A stretch of DNA of 64,000 bases from Sporosarcina sp. FSL W7-1349 (lineage in GTDB: Bacteria; Bacillota; Bacilli; Bacillales_A; Planococcaceae): assembly GCF_038003045.1 (NCBI RefSeq), contig NZ_JBBOOK010000001.1:1240001-1304000 (forward strand). The letters run 5' to 3'. A program made the translations under genes and the position numbers. Below are positions 9,417 to 17,620 of this stretch, piece after piece. The first letter of the stretch is position 1, and each line of letters opens with the position of its first letter. Below the pieces are notes generated by a model. That model was not told the origin of the DNA. It ran no database searches and saw only the letters and a list, made by a program, of their open reading frames with translations.

Positions 9417-10306
9417 GATTGCACCCCCGCCTCCACTTTGAAATGATGTTTTGCAAACTCCTCAGCTACCTTCACGGCAGACGCTGTCATAATATCCAGA
9501 TTTCCGGCATATGTAGGTAAGTAGTCTCCCGATCCTTCGACTTCCAGGAAAACAGTCACTTTATTTCCATCAAAGATTGGTTCCGTCCGCATCCGATAGC
9601 CGGGCACATAAGATTGAACATCCGCTACGATCTCCTTGATGGATTGGGTGATTTTCCCTTCGTCCATCGTTCCTTCGGCAACTTCCATATACACCGTATC
9701 ACGCATCACAATCGGTGGATCAGCAGGATTAAGAATAATAATCGCTTTCCCTTGCTTGGCTCCTCCCACTTTCTCGATCGCCCGGGCGGTTGTTTGTGTA
9801 AATTCATCAATATTTGCTCGGGTTCCCGGACCTGCACTCAGACTTGCAATGGTCGCTACGATTTCCGCATACGTAACCGGTGCAATCCGGTTAACAGCAT
9901 GCACAATTGGAATGGTTGCCTGGCCTCCGCAAGTAATCATATTAATATTCGGTTCATGCAAAAATTCTCGAAGATTGACTGGCGGCACCACAGGCGGACC
10001 AATGGCAGCAGGCGTCAGATCAAGCACCTGCTTTCCAATCTGTTTTAAAACTTTTGCATGATGAATATGCGCTTTTGCAGATGTCGCATCAATTACGATA
10101 TCCGCCAAGTCAGATTGCTCGAGAAAGCCATCAATACAGTTATCGATGGTAAGTAACCCTCTCTCTTTTGCTTGTCTCAACCCATCAGATTCCGGGTCAA
10201 TTCCAATCATGACCGTCGGCTCCAAGACTTCGGATCTTAATAACTTGAACATTAAATCCGTTCCAATATTTCCTGAGCCCAGTATGGCTGTCTTCACTTT
10301 TGTCAT
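9413..10306 (-). CDS. Acetaldehyde dehydrogenase, CoA-acylating (DmpF/MhpF/BphJ type)
   Basis: The 297-residue product begins with a Rossmann NAD-binding motif ([12 protein letters not shown], residues 7-18) and has the catalytic cysteine in [14 protein letters not shown] near residue 128. It converts acetaldehyde or propanal, CoA and NAD+ to the acyl-CoA. It forms a complex with the downstream aldolase, in line with the 4-bp gene overlap. Part of the lower meta-cleavage pathway and of normal family length. Confidence 0.94.
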   Translation of the reverse strand: MTKVKTAILGSGNIGTDLMFKLLRSEVLEPTVMIGIDPESDGLRQAKERGLLTIDNCIDGFLEQSDLADIVIDATSAKAHIHHAKVLKQIGKQVLDLTPAAIGPPVVPPVNLREFLHEPNINMITCGGQATIPIVHAVNRIAPVTYAEIVATIASLSAGPGTRANIDEFTQTTARAIEKVGGAKQGKAIIILNPADPPIVMRDTVYMEVAEGTMDEGKITQSIKEIVADVQSYVPGYRMRTEPIFDGNKVTVFLEVEGSGDYLPTYAGNLDIMTASAVKVAEEFAKHHFKVEAGVQS

Positions 10307-10360
10307 TTGGCTTCCCCCTCTTCTTTGCCCATATAGGCCGTATGGTCCCTGGCCTTCACT

Positions 10361-11143
10361 TTATGAAAAAGTAACACTCGCTTCTCCTAAATGATCGATT
10401 TCGATGCTGAACGTGTCCCGCGGCTGTGCCTCGACTGCGGCCGACAACGCACCGGATAAAATGACTTCGCCCGCCTTCAATACAATGCCGAATTCATGCA
10501 GTTTGTTGGCTAACCAGGCCACCGCGTACGCAGGATCTCCGAGAACCGCAGCGCCAACGCCTGTGTTTACAATGCTTCCATTTTTCTTCAATACCATCTT
10601 GACTTGCTTCAAATCGACGTCAGCTATACGTACGGGCTGCCCTCCCAGCACATACAAACCACTGGACGCATTATCTGCGATCGTATCCTCCAGCTTGATC
10701 TGCCAATTCTTCACTCGGCTATCCACAATTTCAATGGAGGGTAAAACGTAATCCGTAGCCTTCCAGACATCTTCTATTGTTATAGACGGGCCGACCAAGT
10801 CTTCCTTCAGGACAAAGGCAATCTCTCCTTCTACCTTTGGCTGCATGACCTTGGAGTAAGGAACCTCGCCCCCATTCTCCACGACCATGCTATCCAGGAG
10901 ATGCCCATAGTCAGGTTGGTCAACGCCTAGTAGTTCCTGCATAGCCAAGGAAGTTAATCCAATCTTTTTTCCAGTTACGGTTTGACCGCTTTTCAGCTTC
11001 TTGTCAATATTGTGCAGCTGAACCTGATAGGCTTCGAAAATGCTGAGTTCTGGGTGAAGTTCTGTCAACGCTTGTACACCTCGTCCAGTCTGTTCGGCAT
11101 CCCATAAATAATCTGCTAATTCTACAATGCTTTTGCTTGTCAT
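10361..11143 (-). CDS. 2-hydroxypenta-2,4-dienoate hydratase (MhpD/DmpE-like)
   Basis: The 260-residue product belongs to the FAA-hydrolase-fold hydratase/decarboxylase family: GKKIGLTSLAMQELLGVDQP near residue 58, KVEGEIAFVL near 102 and the metal-binding EGE and E-D residues are present. Family members are 2-oxopent-4-enoate hydratase or 4-oxalocrotonate decarboxylase. Because this unit contains the hydrolytic branch and lacks the oxalocrotonate-branch dehydrogenase and tautomerase, hydratase is preferred. It supplies 4-hydroxy-2-oxovalerate to the next two genes. Confidence 0.87.
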   Translation of the reverse strand: MTSKSIVELADYLWDAEQTGRGVQALTELHPELSIFEAYQVQLHNIDKKLKSGQTVTGKKIGLTSLAMQELLGVDQPDYGHLLDSMVVENGGEVPYSKVMQPKVEGEIAFVLKEDLVGPSITIEDVWKATDYVLPSIEIVDSRVKNWQIKLEDTIADNASSGLYVLGGQPVRIADVDLKQVKMVLKKNGSIVNTGVGAAVLGDPAYAVAWLANKLHEFGIVLKAGEVILSGALSAAVEAQPRDTFSIEIDHLGEASVTFS

Positions 11144-11172
11144 CCTGCATGCCTCCTCTTTTAAAACGAGAT

Positions 11173-11709
11173 TTATGATGGCTCATTCATACTATCTGTA
11201 TTCCATCCTAATAATGTATCAGCTTCATTGAAAAGCTGGCGTATTCGGCTCGATGAGATGATTTCCCCCGATCCACATCGGACCGGCTCTAGCAAATGCA
11301 CAGGAAATCGTTCTCCTAATAAATCGACATTGCCCGTTCGGTTAACGCCAAACCGAAAATCATCTCCAACCCAAATGCCTTTTGGGTTCAACGCCTGCAG
11401 TTCGTCATAAAATTCTTCGACCTCCCGTGAAGCGTAATGAGTGTCGAATGGTGCAACAATCACATGTTGCACACCTAAACGGCTAAATCTAGCTAACTTC
11501 TCAGATAAGGGGGTTAAAAGTTACACTTTCTGGAAATAAACCTTTGGTGGAGGATCGAATGTGTATAATACTAAAGGGACTTGTAGTTTCTCCGCTTGAA
11601 GACGAGCACTGAGAATTAATTGTTGGTGTCCTTTATGCACACCATCAAATGCGCCTATTGCAATAATGGAAGCCGGCAATTGTAACTTGTTGCAAGTGTG
11701 GATCTTCAA
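11173..11709 (-). pseudogene. FAD synthetase-like (RibF N-terminal domain) gene with one in-frame TAA
   Basis: Reading codons from ATG 11709 gives the RibF nucleotidyltransferase start (IGAFDGVHKGHQQLIL, then YTFDPPPKVYFQKV), a TAA at 11521-11523, and in the same frame LLTPLSEKLARFSRLGVQHV followed by VGDDFRFGVNRTGN and ISSSRIRQLF. The homology runs across the stop without a gap, so a single nonsense codon at position 63 of 178 splits one gene. No riboflavin kinase domain follows; the frame ends after about 178 codons, so it was a stand-alone adenylyltransferase domain. It sits among flavin-dependent enzymes and probably served flavin supply. A sequencing error, readthrough or re-initiation at GTG 11472 cannot be excluded. 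Confidence 0.82.
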
Positions 11710-11753
11710 TATGGATCACTCCCTTCTAGAAAACATGCTTGATGCAGTAAACA

Positions 11754-11795
11754 CAGTGGGTGGAATGAAAGACCTCAGTTTCATTCCACTCACTG
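11754..11795 (-). promoter_or_regulatory. Long intercistronic hairpin
   Basis: A 17-bp stem (CAGTGGGTGGAATGAAA pairing with TTTCATTCCACTCACTG, one mismatch) with an 8-nt loop lies between the dioxygenase and the interrupted FAD-synthetase-like gene. It lacks a T-tract on the minus strand, so mRNA processing, stabilisation or partial attenuation is more likely than full termination. Confidence 0.6.
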
Positions 11796-11817
11796 TCTAT
11801 ATGAAATTTCTATTTAC

Positions 11818-12822
11818 TCAATCTTTTGCAACCGCAGCTAAAGAAGATAATTGGCTTAGCGCTTCTGTTGTTTGATCCATAGCATGATTGTTTTGATTTG
11901 GAACATATTCTGTTGGTCCCCAATATGTCAATCCAAGATCCATATCCTTTTCCGTCCATTCAAGCGGCTCCCAATCCGGATCGAAAATGAGATAGCTGTT
12001 GCTGAACAATTCCACCCGGTGACCACTTCCAGGATCCCGGACATAAGTGAAGAGCGCCTGGCTAATACCGTGTTTTCCAGGACCCGAATCCGGAACGATT
12101 CCATTCTCCCGAAGAATATCGCATGCTCGTAGCACATCTTGCGCGTTGTCCAACCAATAGGCCACGTGATGGAGCCTTGCAGGTGTGGCGGCGTTTGGCA
12201 TGCCCATGACTGCAATATCATGGACTAGTGGAGTAACACTCATCCATCCGGCAAGTACTTGTTCGTTATTCACCCGGATATACTCCCGCATTTTAAAGCC
12301 CAATTGCTCTGATAGCCAATTATGCGAAACACTTGGATCGTGTGTAGTCCAAACGTTCACATGATCGATTCTGCGTGGGGAAATACCCCGATTCCACGCT
12401 TTATGTGTTTGGTTTTTCAAGACAGAACGTTCGCCCTCCGGAGCAAGCGGTTTTTGCACGTCGTAATATAATTCAAAGTTATGGCCTGTCGGCATCTGGA
12501 ATCGAATAGCATCTCCCTGTCCCGCTTCATGGCCTTTCAATATTTTTTGAACTTCTGTGCCGGACTGTTTCAATAGATGCTCAAATTGCTCCACATCCTC
12601 TGGACGCTTCACTCGCCATCCGATATGGTCCATGTAAGCTCGGTCTCCAGCCTTCAAAACGAGGCTGTGATGTTCAAATTCTCCATACGCCCGCAGATAA
12701 ACAGTATCACTTGACCGTTCCGTGATTTCTAGGCCAAGTACTTCATGAAAAAACCAAAGAGACTTCTCTAAATTAGGGGTGACGAGAGAAACGTGACCTA
12801 ATTTCGCAATTTCAGGATTCAT
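11818..12822 (-). CDS. Extradiol catechol 2,3-dioxygenase, VOC superfamily
   Basis: The 334-residue product has two glyoxalase-like modules (about residues 6-122 and 150-275). The Fe(II) ligands of type I extradiol dioxygenases can be placed at His154 (HVNVW), His218/219 (LHHVAYW) and Glu271 (HRVELFSN). It opens catechol-type rings next to the hydroxyls. Linked to a C-C bond hydrolase, the substrate is likely a 3-substituted catechol, giving a ring-fission product that the hydrolase splits. It follows the monooxygenase gene in the expected pathway order. Confidence 0.92.
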   Translation of the reverse strand: MNPEIAKLGHVSLVTPNLEKSLWFFHEVLGLEITERSSDTVYLRAYGEFEHHSLVLKAGDRAYMDHIGWRVKRPEDVEQFEHLLKQSGTEVQKILKGHEAGQGDAIRFQMPTGHNFELYYDVQKPLAPEGERSVLKNQTHKAWNRGISPRRIDHVNVWTTHDPSVSHNWLSEQLGFKMREYIRVNNEQVLAGWMSVTPLVHDIAVMGMPNAATPARLHHVAYWLDNAQDVLRACDILRENGIVPDSGPGKHGISQALFTYVRDPGSGHRVELFSNSYLIFDPDWEPLEWTEKDMDLGLTYWGPTEYVPNQNNHAMDQTTEALSQLSSLAAVAKD

Positions 12823-12874
12823 GTTGTATCCTTCCTTTCCATTAATATCAATTACGTTTCAGTGTAATATCAAT

Positions 12875-14086
12875 TTAAATAAAATCTTTATTAGGTTCTA
12901 ATCCGCACAAGGAGCGACCGTAAGTTTCCAATTGGGAAGTCGGCAAAATTGCACCATGAACATACATCGACCAGAAATCACGGAATACTCGTTGCAGCGG
13001 GTTGCCATCATAAATATACGATCCGCCACTAGAGCCAATTAAAATATTGATCGCTTCTTTGCAATATTCCACAGCAATTCCCATATCTCCATTGAGTTTA
13101 ATACGCATGTCCGGATCCATATACTGTCCGCTTTTTGCGGTAGCATCGAGTTCATCCGCCACACGCTGGAAGTGCATCGCTGCCGAGTCGATTTTCAATG
13201 AAGCTTCAGATAACTGCAAATGCGTCACGGGCGCTTCGCTTTGTTTATCATAAAATGTATAACTGATTCTGCGGTTTGGAAGCCTTTCCATAAAAATGTC
13301 CAAGGCGGCTCTGGCAAGCCCCAACGCTGGAGCGGCTAACGACAGATTGAGTGCCGGGAAAAGCGCCGTATTATATAATGACTCATCCCGCAAATGGGCC
13401 GATTGGAAGTTCCCGTTTTTGGCTTCTGATAAGGAGACAGCACGATGGTCTGGGATGAATGTATCCCTGATCACAACGCCATGGCTCGATGTCCCTCTCA
13501 TTCCAAGCGTACGCCAGTCGTCGCCAATTTCAATGTCTTTGAACGGCATAGTGATCAAACCATGATCTACGACGGCGCCCGCCTTATCGACGAGCGGCAT
13601 CCCAAAGTAGCCCCATGTCGCATGGACACTGCCCGAGCAGAACATCCATCTCCCCTCGTCAATATGGTAGCCCCCCTCCACACGGCGGACTTGGATTTCC
13701 CGTGGTTCAAAGACACCTGCAAACACGACGTCCGTTCCCGGACCATATATTTCTTCATGCGCCTTTTCTGAAAATGATTCCGCTATCATTAATTCGCGGA
13801 TATTACATAGGGAATAGACCCAACCAGTCGATCCGCAACCGCGGGAAATTTCAACGAGACAGTCCAAATACGTCCGCATATTCGCTTGATGGCCGCCGTA
13901 TCGTCGGGGGCGAAGGATTTTAAAGAGCCCCTCCTCTTTTAGTGCAGTCATGATATCTTCCGGAACTCTCCGAAGTTCTTCTGTCTCACTCCCCCGGGCA
14001 CGCAATGTAGGTACGAAGTTTTTCGCCTTCTCTACTAGATCTTCATGGGTTTGCAATACACCAATATCCGCTACGTTTTGCTTCAT
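12875..14086 (-). CDS. Acyl-CoA-dehydrogenase-like flavin-dependent monooxygenase (HsaA/HpaH type)
   Basis: The 403-residue product has the acyl-CoA dehydrogenase fold: N-terminal helices with RPRRYGGH near residue 60, SRGCGSTGWVYSL near 84, a middle beta-domain with FCSGSVHATW near 148, and GMRGTSSHGVVIRDTFIP near 195, which is typical of group D two-component hydroxylases (HsaA, 4-hydroxyphenylacetate 3-hydroxylase C2, DszC relatives). These enzymes hydroxylate phenols with reduced flavin from a partner; the partner is the flavin reductase at the end of the unit. It probably turns a substituted phenol into the catechol opened by the next gene product. Confidence 0.88.
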   Translation of the reverse strand: MKQNVADIGVLQTHEDLVEKAKNFVPTLRARGSETEELRRVPEDIMTALKEEGLFKILRPRRYGGHQANMRTYLDCLVEISRGCGSTGWVYSLCNIRELMIAESFSEKAHEEIYGPGTDVVFAGVFEPREIQVRRVEGGYHIDEGRWMFCSGSVHATWGYFGMPLVDKAGAVVDHGLITMPFKDIEIGDDWRTLGMRGTSSHGVVIRDTFIPDHRAVSLSEAKNGNFQSAHLRDESLYNTALFPALNLSLAAPALGLARAALDIFMERLPNRRISYTFYDKQSEAPVTHLQLSEASLKIDSAAMHFQRVADELDATAKSGQYMDPDMRIKLNGDMGIAVEYCKEAINILIGSSGGSYIYDGNPLQRVFRDFWSMYVHGAILPTSQLETYGRSLCGLEPNKDFI

Positions 14087-14113
14087 GGGACATGTCTCCT
14101 TTTCTACAATGAT

Positions 14114-14953
14114 TTATAGTTCTTCCGCAAAGAAATCCGAGACTAGTTTTACAAATTCTTTTTTCCGTTCAACTTGCACCCAATGGCCACAACGGTCAAA
14201 CACATGCAATTGCGCGTTTGGTAAATGTGTTAAAAACTGAAGACTTCCTTCGTACGGGACAAAACGATCGTCCCGCCCATGAAGAATTAAAAACGGTTGC
14301 TCCATTCTTCTGAGCGCAGCTGGAGGAATAGTCATATACGGAGGGCTTTTAAACATCGATTCATAAGATTTTCGGACCTCAGGACGCATGACTTCCTGGA
14401 ACCGTTCCTCAGTAATCGCTGCAAGTTGGTCTCCTAGGATAGCTTCATCGTACACAAACCACTTAAATAAATTCTCAAGCGCAACAGGCGTTGGGTCTTT
14501 ATAAAAGTTGGCCATTCTATAAAGCTCTGGTGTCGGTTCCGTGGATGCGCCTGCGCTGCCCATTAGAATCACGCGGTCGAATCGTTCCGGAATACTGATG
14601 AGCAAGTTCAGGGCAAGTGCCCCTCCCATGGAATTCCCGACTACATGTGCTTTTTCGATATTTAGCTGCTCCATTAAGGCCGCGATCTGATCCACTCTTT
14701 GACGCATCCATCCCAACATTTCAGTTGGCGGCTCTTCAGGATGATCCGTACTGCCAAAGCCTCGAAGGTCGGGAGCCACCACATGATACCGTTCGCTAAA
14801 TTCAGGTAAGATATTTTTCCAATTGGACATTGCGGTAGCCCCGGGACCGCCTCCATGAAGAAATAGGACAGTCTCCTTGTTTTGCTCCCCTCCCTCATGA
14901 AATACCGTTTCATAATCTCCAGTTTGTATTCTCTTTGTTGAAATTTGTGACAT
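14114..14953 (-). CDS. Meta-cleavage C-C bond hydrolase (BphD/MhpC/HsaD-like)
   Basis: This alpha/beta hydrolase has 279 residues from the ATG behind GGAAGG; a start six codons earlier lacks a ribosome site. Diagnostic features are HGGGPGA (oxyanion loop, near residue 33), the nucleophile Ser108 in GNSMGG, Asp228 in HGRDDRF and His257 in CGHW. This set is typical of meta-cleavage product hydrolases, which split 2-hydroxy-6-oxo-dienoates into 2-hydroxypentadienoate and a carboxylic acid. It is the first gene of the catabolic unit; a candidate operator lies upstream. The acid released depends on the unknown ring side chain. Confidence 0.92.
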   Translation of the reverse strand: MSQISTKRIQTGDYETVFHEGGEQNKETVLFLHGGGPGATAMSNWKNILPEFSERYHVVAPDLRGFGSTDHPEEPPTEMLGWMRQRVDQIAALMEQLNIEKAHVVGNSMGGALALNLLISIPERFDRVILMGSAGASTEPTPELYRMANFYKDPTPVALENLFKWFVYDEAILGDQLAAITEERFQEVMRPEVRKSYESMFKSPPYMTIPPAALRRMEQPFLILHGRDDRFVPYEGSLQFLTHLPNAQLHVFDRCGHWVQVERKKEFVKLVSDFFAEEL

Positions 14954-15030
14954 AATTACCTTCCTTTCCATTGAGGTCTTTAAATAGCTCCAAGGAAAAT
15001 CCGGACCACTCTCCCAGTTATGTATCCGCT

Positions 15031-15064
15031 TTCAATGAAGCCTTTCATACATTATGTCATTGAA
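15031..15064. promoter_or_regulatory. Candidate operator: spaced inverted repeat upstream of the catabolic unit
   Basis: TTCAATGA (15031-15038) and TCATTGAA (15057-15064) form a perfect 8-bp inverted repeat whose half-sites start 26 bp apart, about 2.5 helical turns. It lies 78-111 bp upstream of the hydrolase start, a suitable place for an activator. Assignment to the neighbouring PucR-type regulator is inference. Confidence 0.4.
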
Positions 15065-15214
15065 AAAAGACAGTAACTAGAATCAAAATTGTATAGAATA
15101 ATTGGACCATTTAGTAAAAACTTTGTAGTTCTAACTTTCAAAACTCTGTTTCTAGTAAAAAATGTCGCTTTTCTTGGATTAAAGGCTTTTTTGTATTAGC
15201 TGGACAACAAAAAA

Positions 15215-15250
15215 GAGGAACCTTCTCTTCGAACTACGAGAAGGTTCCTC
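15215..15250 (-). terminator. Rho-independent terminator downstream of the regulator
   Basis: A perfect 13-bp stem (GAGGAACCTTCTC and its complement) with a 10-nt loop is followed on the minus strand by a run of six T. It ends transcripts coming from the regulator and the arylsulfatase relic, insulating the catabolic unit. Confidence 0.88.
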
Positions 15251-15282
15251 ATTATATAAAACCATTTTTCAACAAACCGATA

Positions 15283-15450
15283 CTAGTTATCTTTTTCTAA
15301 CTCGAAAATAACCTTTTCAATTATACCCGAAAACTCAAAATTGCCACTGTAGGCCGAACTGACCGGATTCAGTTTATCTTGGCCTATGTCCAAGCCCTCA
15401 AATGATAATTTAAGTGGATGGGTTTGTTCAAAACTTAAAGGAAAGACCCC
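15283..15450 (-). pseudogene. C-terminal relic of an arylsulfatase
   Basis: After an upstream TAA the minus strand reads about 55 codons to a TAG, including KLSFEGLDIGQDKLNPVSSA and FEFSGIIEKVIFELEKDN. This pattern (F-x-G-L-D-I-G-x-D, P-V-S, F-x-G-x-I-x-K-V) resembles the extreme C-terminus of bacterial arylsulfatases. There is no start codon or ribosome site and the catalytic N-terminal domain is gone. The rest was probably lost by deletion when the regulator or catabolic unit was placed here. Family assignment is from pattern memory and is moderately sure. Confidence 0.6.
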
Positions 15451-15470
15451 TTAACTCCGAAGCTGTTATT

Positions 15471-17237
15471 TTACTCTAATTCTAATTGTCCGAGTGCGAC
15501 CAAGGCTTCTAACAGCAGAAATAGCTGATGACTATCATCAGGATCACGTAAATCTTTTTTAAGGGCAGATTCTATTTTATTTATCCGGTATAATAATCCG
15601 CTCATTGATAACGAAAGATCTCTCATTGTCTGCTCTAACCTTCCCCCATTGGCTAAAAACAAATAAAGCGTTTTAATAAGTTTATCGTCTTGAATACTAT
15701 CCCCATTATAAAAAGGACCCAACATATTGCTTGCTAACGATTTAATAGTTTCGACGTTAGATGAATTAATCAATACGCCTACAATTCCCAAATCCTGAAA
15801 TGAAACTACTTTTTTCGTCACAGCCATCCTTTGTGCAACTAATGCTTCGTCATAATGTTTAGACGCTGACTCTATTTCTTTGCCCTTAGCACTGATACCG
15901 ATTTTGAAACTGCAATTTTCAAAAGACTTTTTTAAAAAGCTTAAGAAATTATGTGAGAGTTCAACAATCCCACTTTCATTTTCGTTACTTATTAAACAAA
16001 CGAGATTTCCCTCTCGTTGGCTAATCAAAATATGACGTTGTTGTCCCTGGAAATAGTTATGTGCCGTTTCTAATATTTGCTCATGCAGCAAAAACTCATC
16101 ATTCATATTATCTACTTGTCTTTTGTCATATCCTAGTACGATGATATGAAAGGGCTGCGAAAGATCCATGTTCACATAGGTTCCACGTCTTAGGATTTCT
16201 TTTCGCAGTACATATTGTTTATTTAATAACTGCTCCAGGAAACTCCCTTTCATCCGTTCAAATGCTTCAAAGCTTGTCTTCTCATTTAAAAGAAATAAAG
16301 ACACAGCATTAGCGACCCTTTCCAGTATGAGTGTATCATTCTCTTGATAGCTGTTTTTGCCTTCCATATAGATAAACGTACAGTAACCGACGATTTTTCC
16401 GCTTACAGTAATGGGAACCAGAAGACGCTCTTGAAGATCTGTGCTGATCACCGTGTTATATTCGAAAGTAGTTAGTTCCGTTCCTGTCTCCGTAAACAAA
16501 GTTTCAGCATTATTCTTTCCCTGTATCGATTCATTGAAATCCGTTTCTAAGTTTTGTATTTCTTCCTTTGTCAGGCCAGAATATACAAGTGTCCGAAAAT
16601 TCAAATCACGAATCATACATGGGATTTCGGAAATTTCATAAACACTGTTTATAATGGACTGCAGATCCTTCCCTTTTATAATATCTTCCGTCAATCTTTT
16701 ATGCACATCTGATACTTTCATTATATAATTGCGCTGTTCCAATAGTTGCTCATACGTATATTCCAATTCCTCTACAATTGGCGTTTGGTGATAATATTGC
16801 AATTCATCCTGAATATCTTCTTCCCAATACTCTTTTGATTTTACGATCCAATTGCATTTCTCGTCTCCCATGCCGACACAAGAGACTTCCTTAGCGATAA
16901 CAGGATGGTTACAGATCGTTGATAAATATCCATTTAAATAACCAATATTCATGTGACAAACGGGCGTGTCGGAAACAGACAGATGTTTTATATGCTCTTC
17001 TGCCTCATAAGACCCAAGCCATATCCCTTCCCCTTTGACGGACTTAACGGATTGATCATGCCCTAATTCAAAATCCGCCTCGTATATAATGCTATTAATA
17101 TATCCGTTCAGATGATGATAAACGGGACCTTGCTTTAGTAATGTATTAAGTGGAGCTTGAGATGCCAATTCTCTTTCAGCATCACTGATTCCCATTTCCC
17201 ACCCATAGTGGAGAAGAAATCCTTTCGTTCGTTTCAT
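15471..17237 (-). CDS. Aromatic-responsive hybrid regulator: XylR_N + V4R + GAF-like + PucR helix-turn-helix
   Basis: This 588-residue protein begins like the XylR/DmpR sensory region (about residues 1-90, including ERELASQAPLNTLL-type sequence) and continues into a V4R-like segment (about 90-150, with the Cys-rich end CVGMGDEKCNW). A coiled linker and a GAF-like domain (about 190-320) follow, then a CdaR/PucR-type C-terminal half ending in a helix-turn-helix (about 525-580, RLEQTMRDLSLSMSGLLYRI). The sigma-54 AAA+ domain and Fis helix of XylR are absent. It lies directly upstream of the meta-cleavage unit and is its most likely activator. It is visibly more AT-rich than the neighbouring genes, suggesting horizontal acquisition. 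Confidence 0.82.
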   Translation of the reverse strand: MKRTKGFLLHYGWEMGISDAERELASQAPLNTLLKQGPVYHHLNGYINSIIYEADFELGHDQSVKSVKGEGIWLGSYEAEEHIKHLSVSDTPVCHMNIGYLNGYLSTICNHPVIAKEVSCVGMGDEKCNWIVKSKEYWEEDIQDELQYYHQTPIVEELEYTYEQLLEQRNYIMKVSDVHKRLTEDIIKGKDLQSIINSVYEISEIPCMIRDLNFRTLVYSGLTKEEIQNLETDFNESIQGKNNAETLFTETGTELTTFEYNTVISTDLQERLLVPITVSGKIVGYCTFIYMEGKNSYQENDTLILERVANAVSLFLLNEKTSFEAFERMKGSFLEQLLNKQYVLRKEILRRGTYVNMDLSQPFHIIVLGYDKRQVDNMNDEFLLHEQILETAHNYFQGQQRHILISQREGNLVCLISNENESGIVELSHNFLSFLKKSFENCSFKIGISAKGKEIESASKHYDEALVAQRMAVTKKVVSFQDLGIVGVLINSSNVETIKSLASNMLGPFYNGDSIQDDKLIKTLYLFLANGGRLEQTMRDLSLSMSGLLYRINKIESALKKDLRDPDDSHQLFLLLEALVALGQLELE

Positions 17238-17447
17238 TCCGATGTTTTTGATCTACTCCTTTCTTAAAATCCCGAATGCAGAAGGATCGACGTGTATCCT
17301 GCGATCCTTCTGCTGAACTTGAGGACTATCCGATTGCCCGGACACATTAAAAATCATAGTCAGAACACCCTTTCCATATTTCTCGAAACTTTCGACCAAT
17401 GGAATACACTTTCATTCGTCACAATCACAATCAATTCCAATAAAGTT

Positions 17448-17461
17448 TGAAAGCGTTTACA
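17448..17461. promoter_or_regulatory. Catabolite-responsive element (cre), full consensus match
   Basis: TGAAAGCGTTTACA matches every position of the cre consensus TGWAANCGNTNWCA. It lies 211 bp upstream of the regulator start in an AT-rich intergenic stretch, so CcpA probably represses the regulator, and through it the aromatic pathway, on preferred sugars. Confidence 0.65.
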
Positions 17462-17598
17462 AATAATTTTTTCTGTTTTTTTATCAAATTAAGGAGCTAC
17501 TATCTTCCCAAATAATAAATTGGCTTGAATTCGATGTAAGTATATAGGTAACCTCTTGTATTTGTCAACTAATTCCGAAAAGTCTAAAATGAAGAAAA

Positions 17599-17620
17599 GA
17601 GGCTGTCATAAAAGTTGCTA
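17599..17620. mobile_element. Possible terminal sequence of an insertion sequence, 3' exon of the group II intron
   Basis: GAGGCTGTCATAAAAGTTGC resembles the GGCTGTC-type terminal repeats common in IS1182-like elements of Bacillales. It sits directly at the 3' junction of the intron, opposite the transposase relic at the 5' junction. The matching other terminus was not found. Confidence 0.4.

Noticed and set aside
14972..15200. Sigma-54 (-24/-12) promoter for the catabolic operon, as in XylR/DmpR systems
   Set aside because: No TGGCAC-N5-TTGC match was found, and the regulator lacks the AAA+ domain needed to activate sigma-54.
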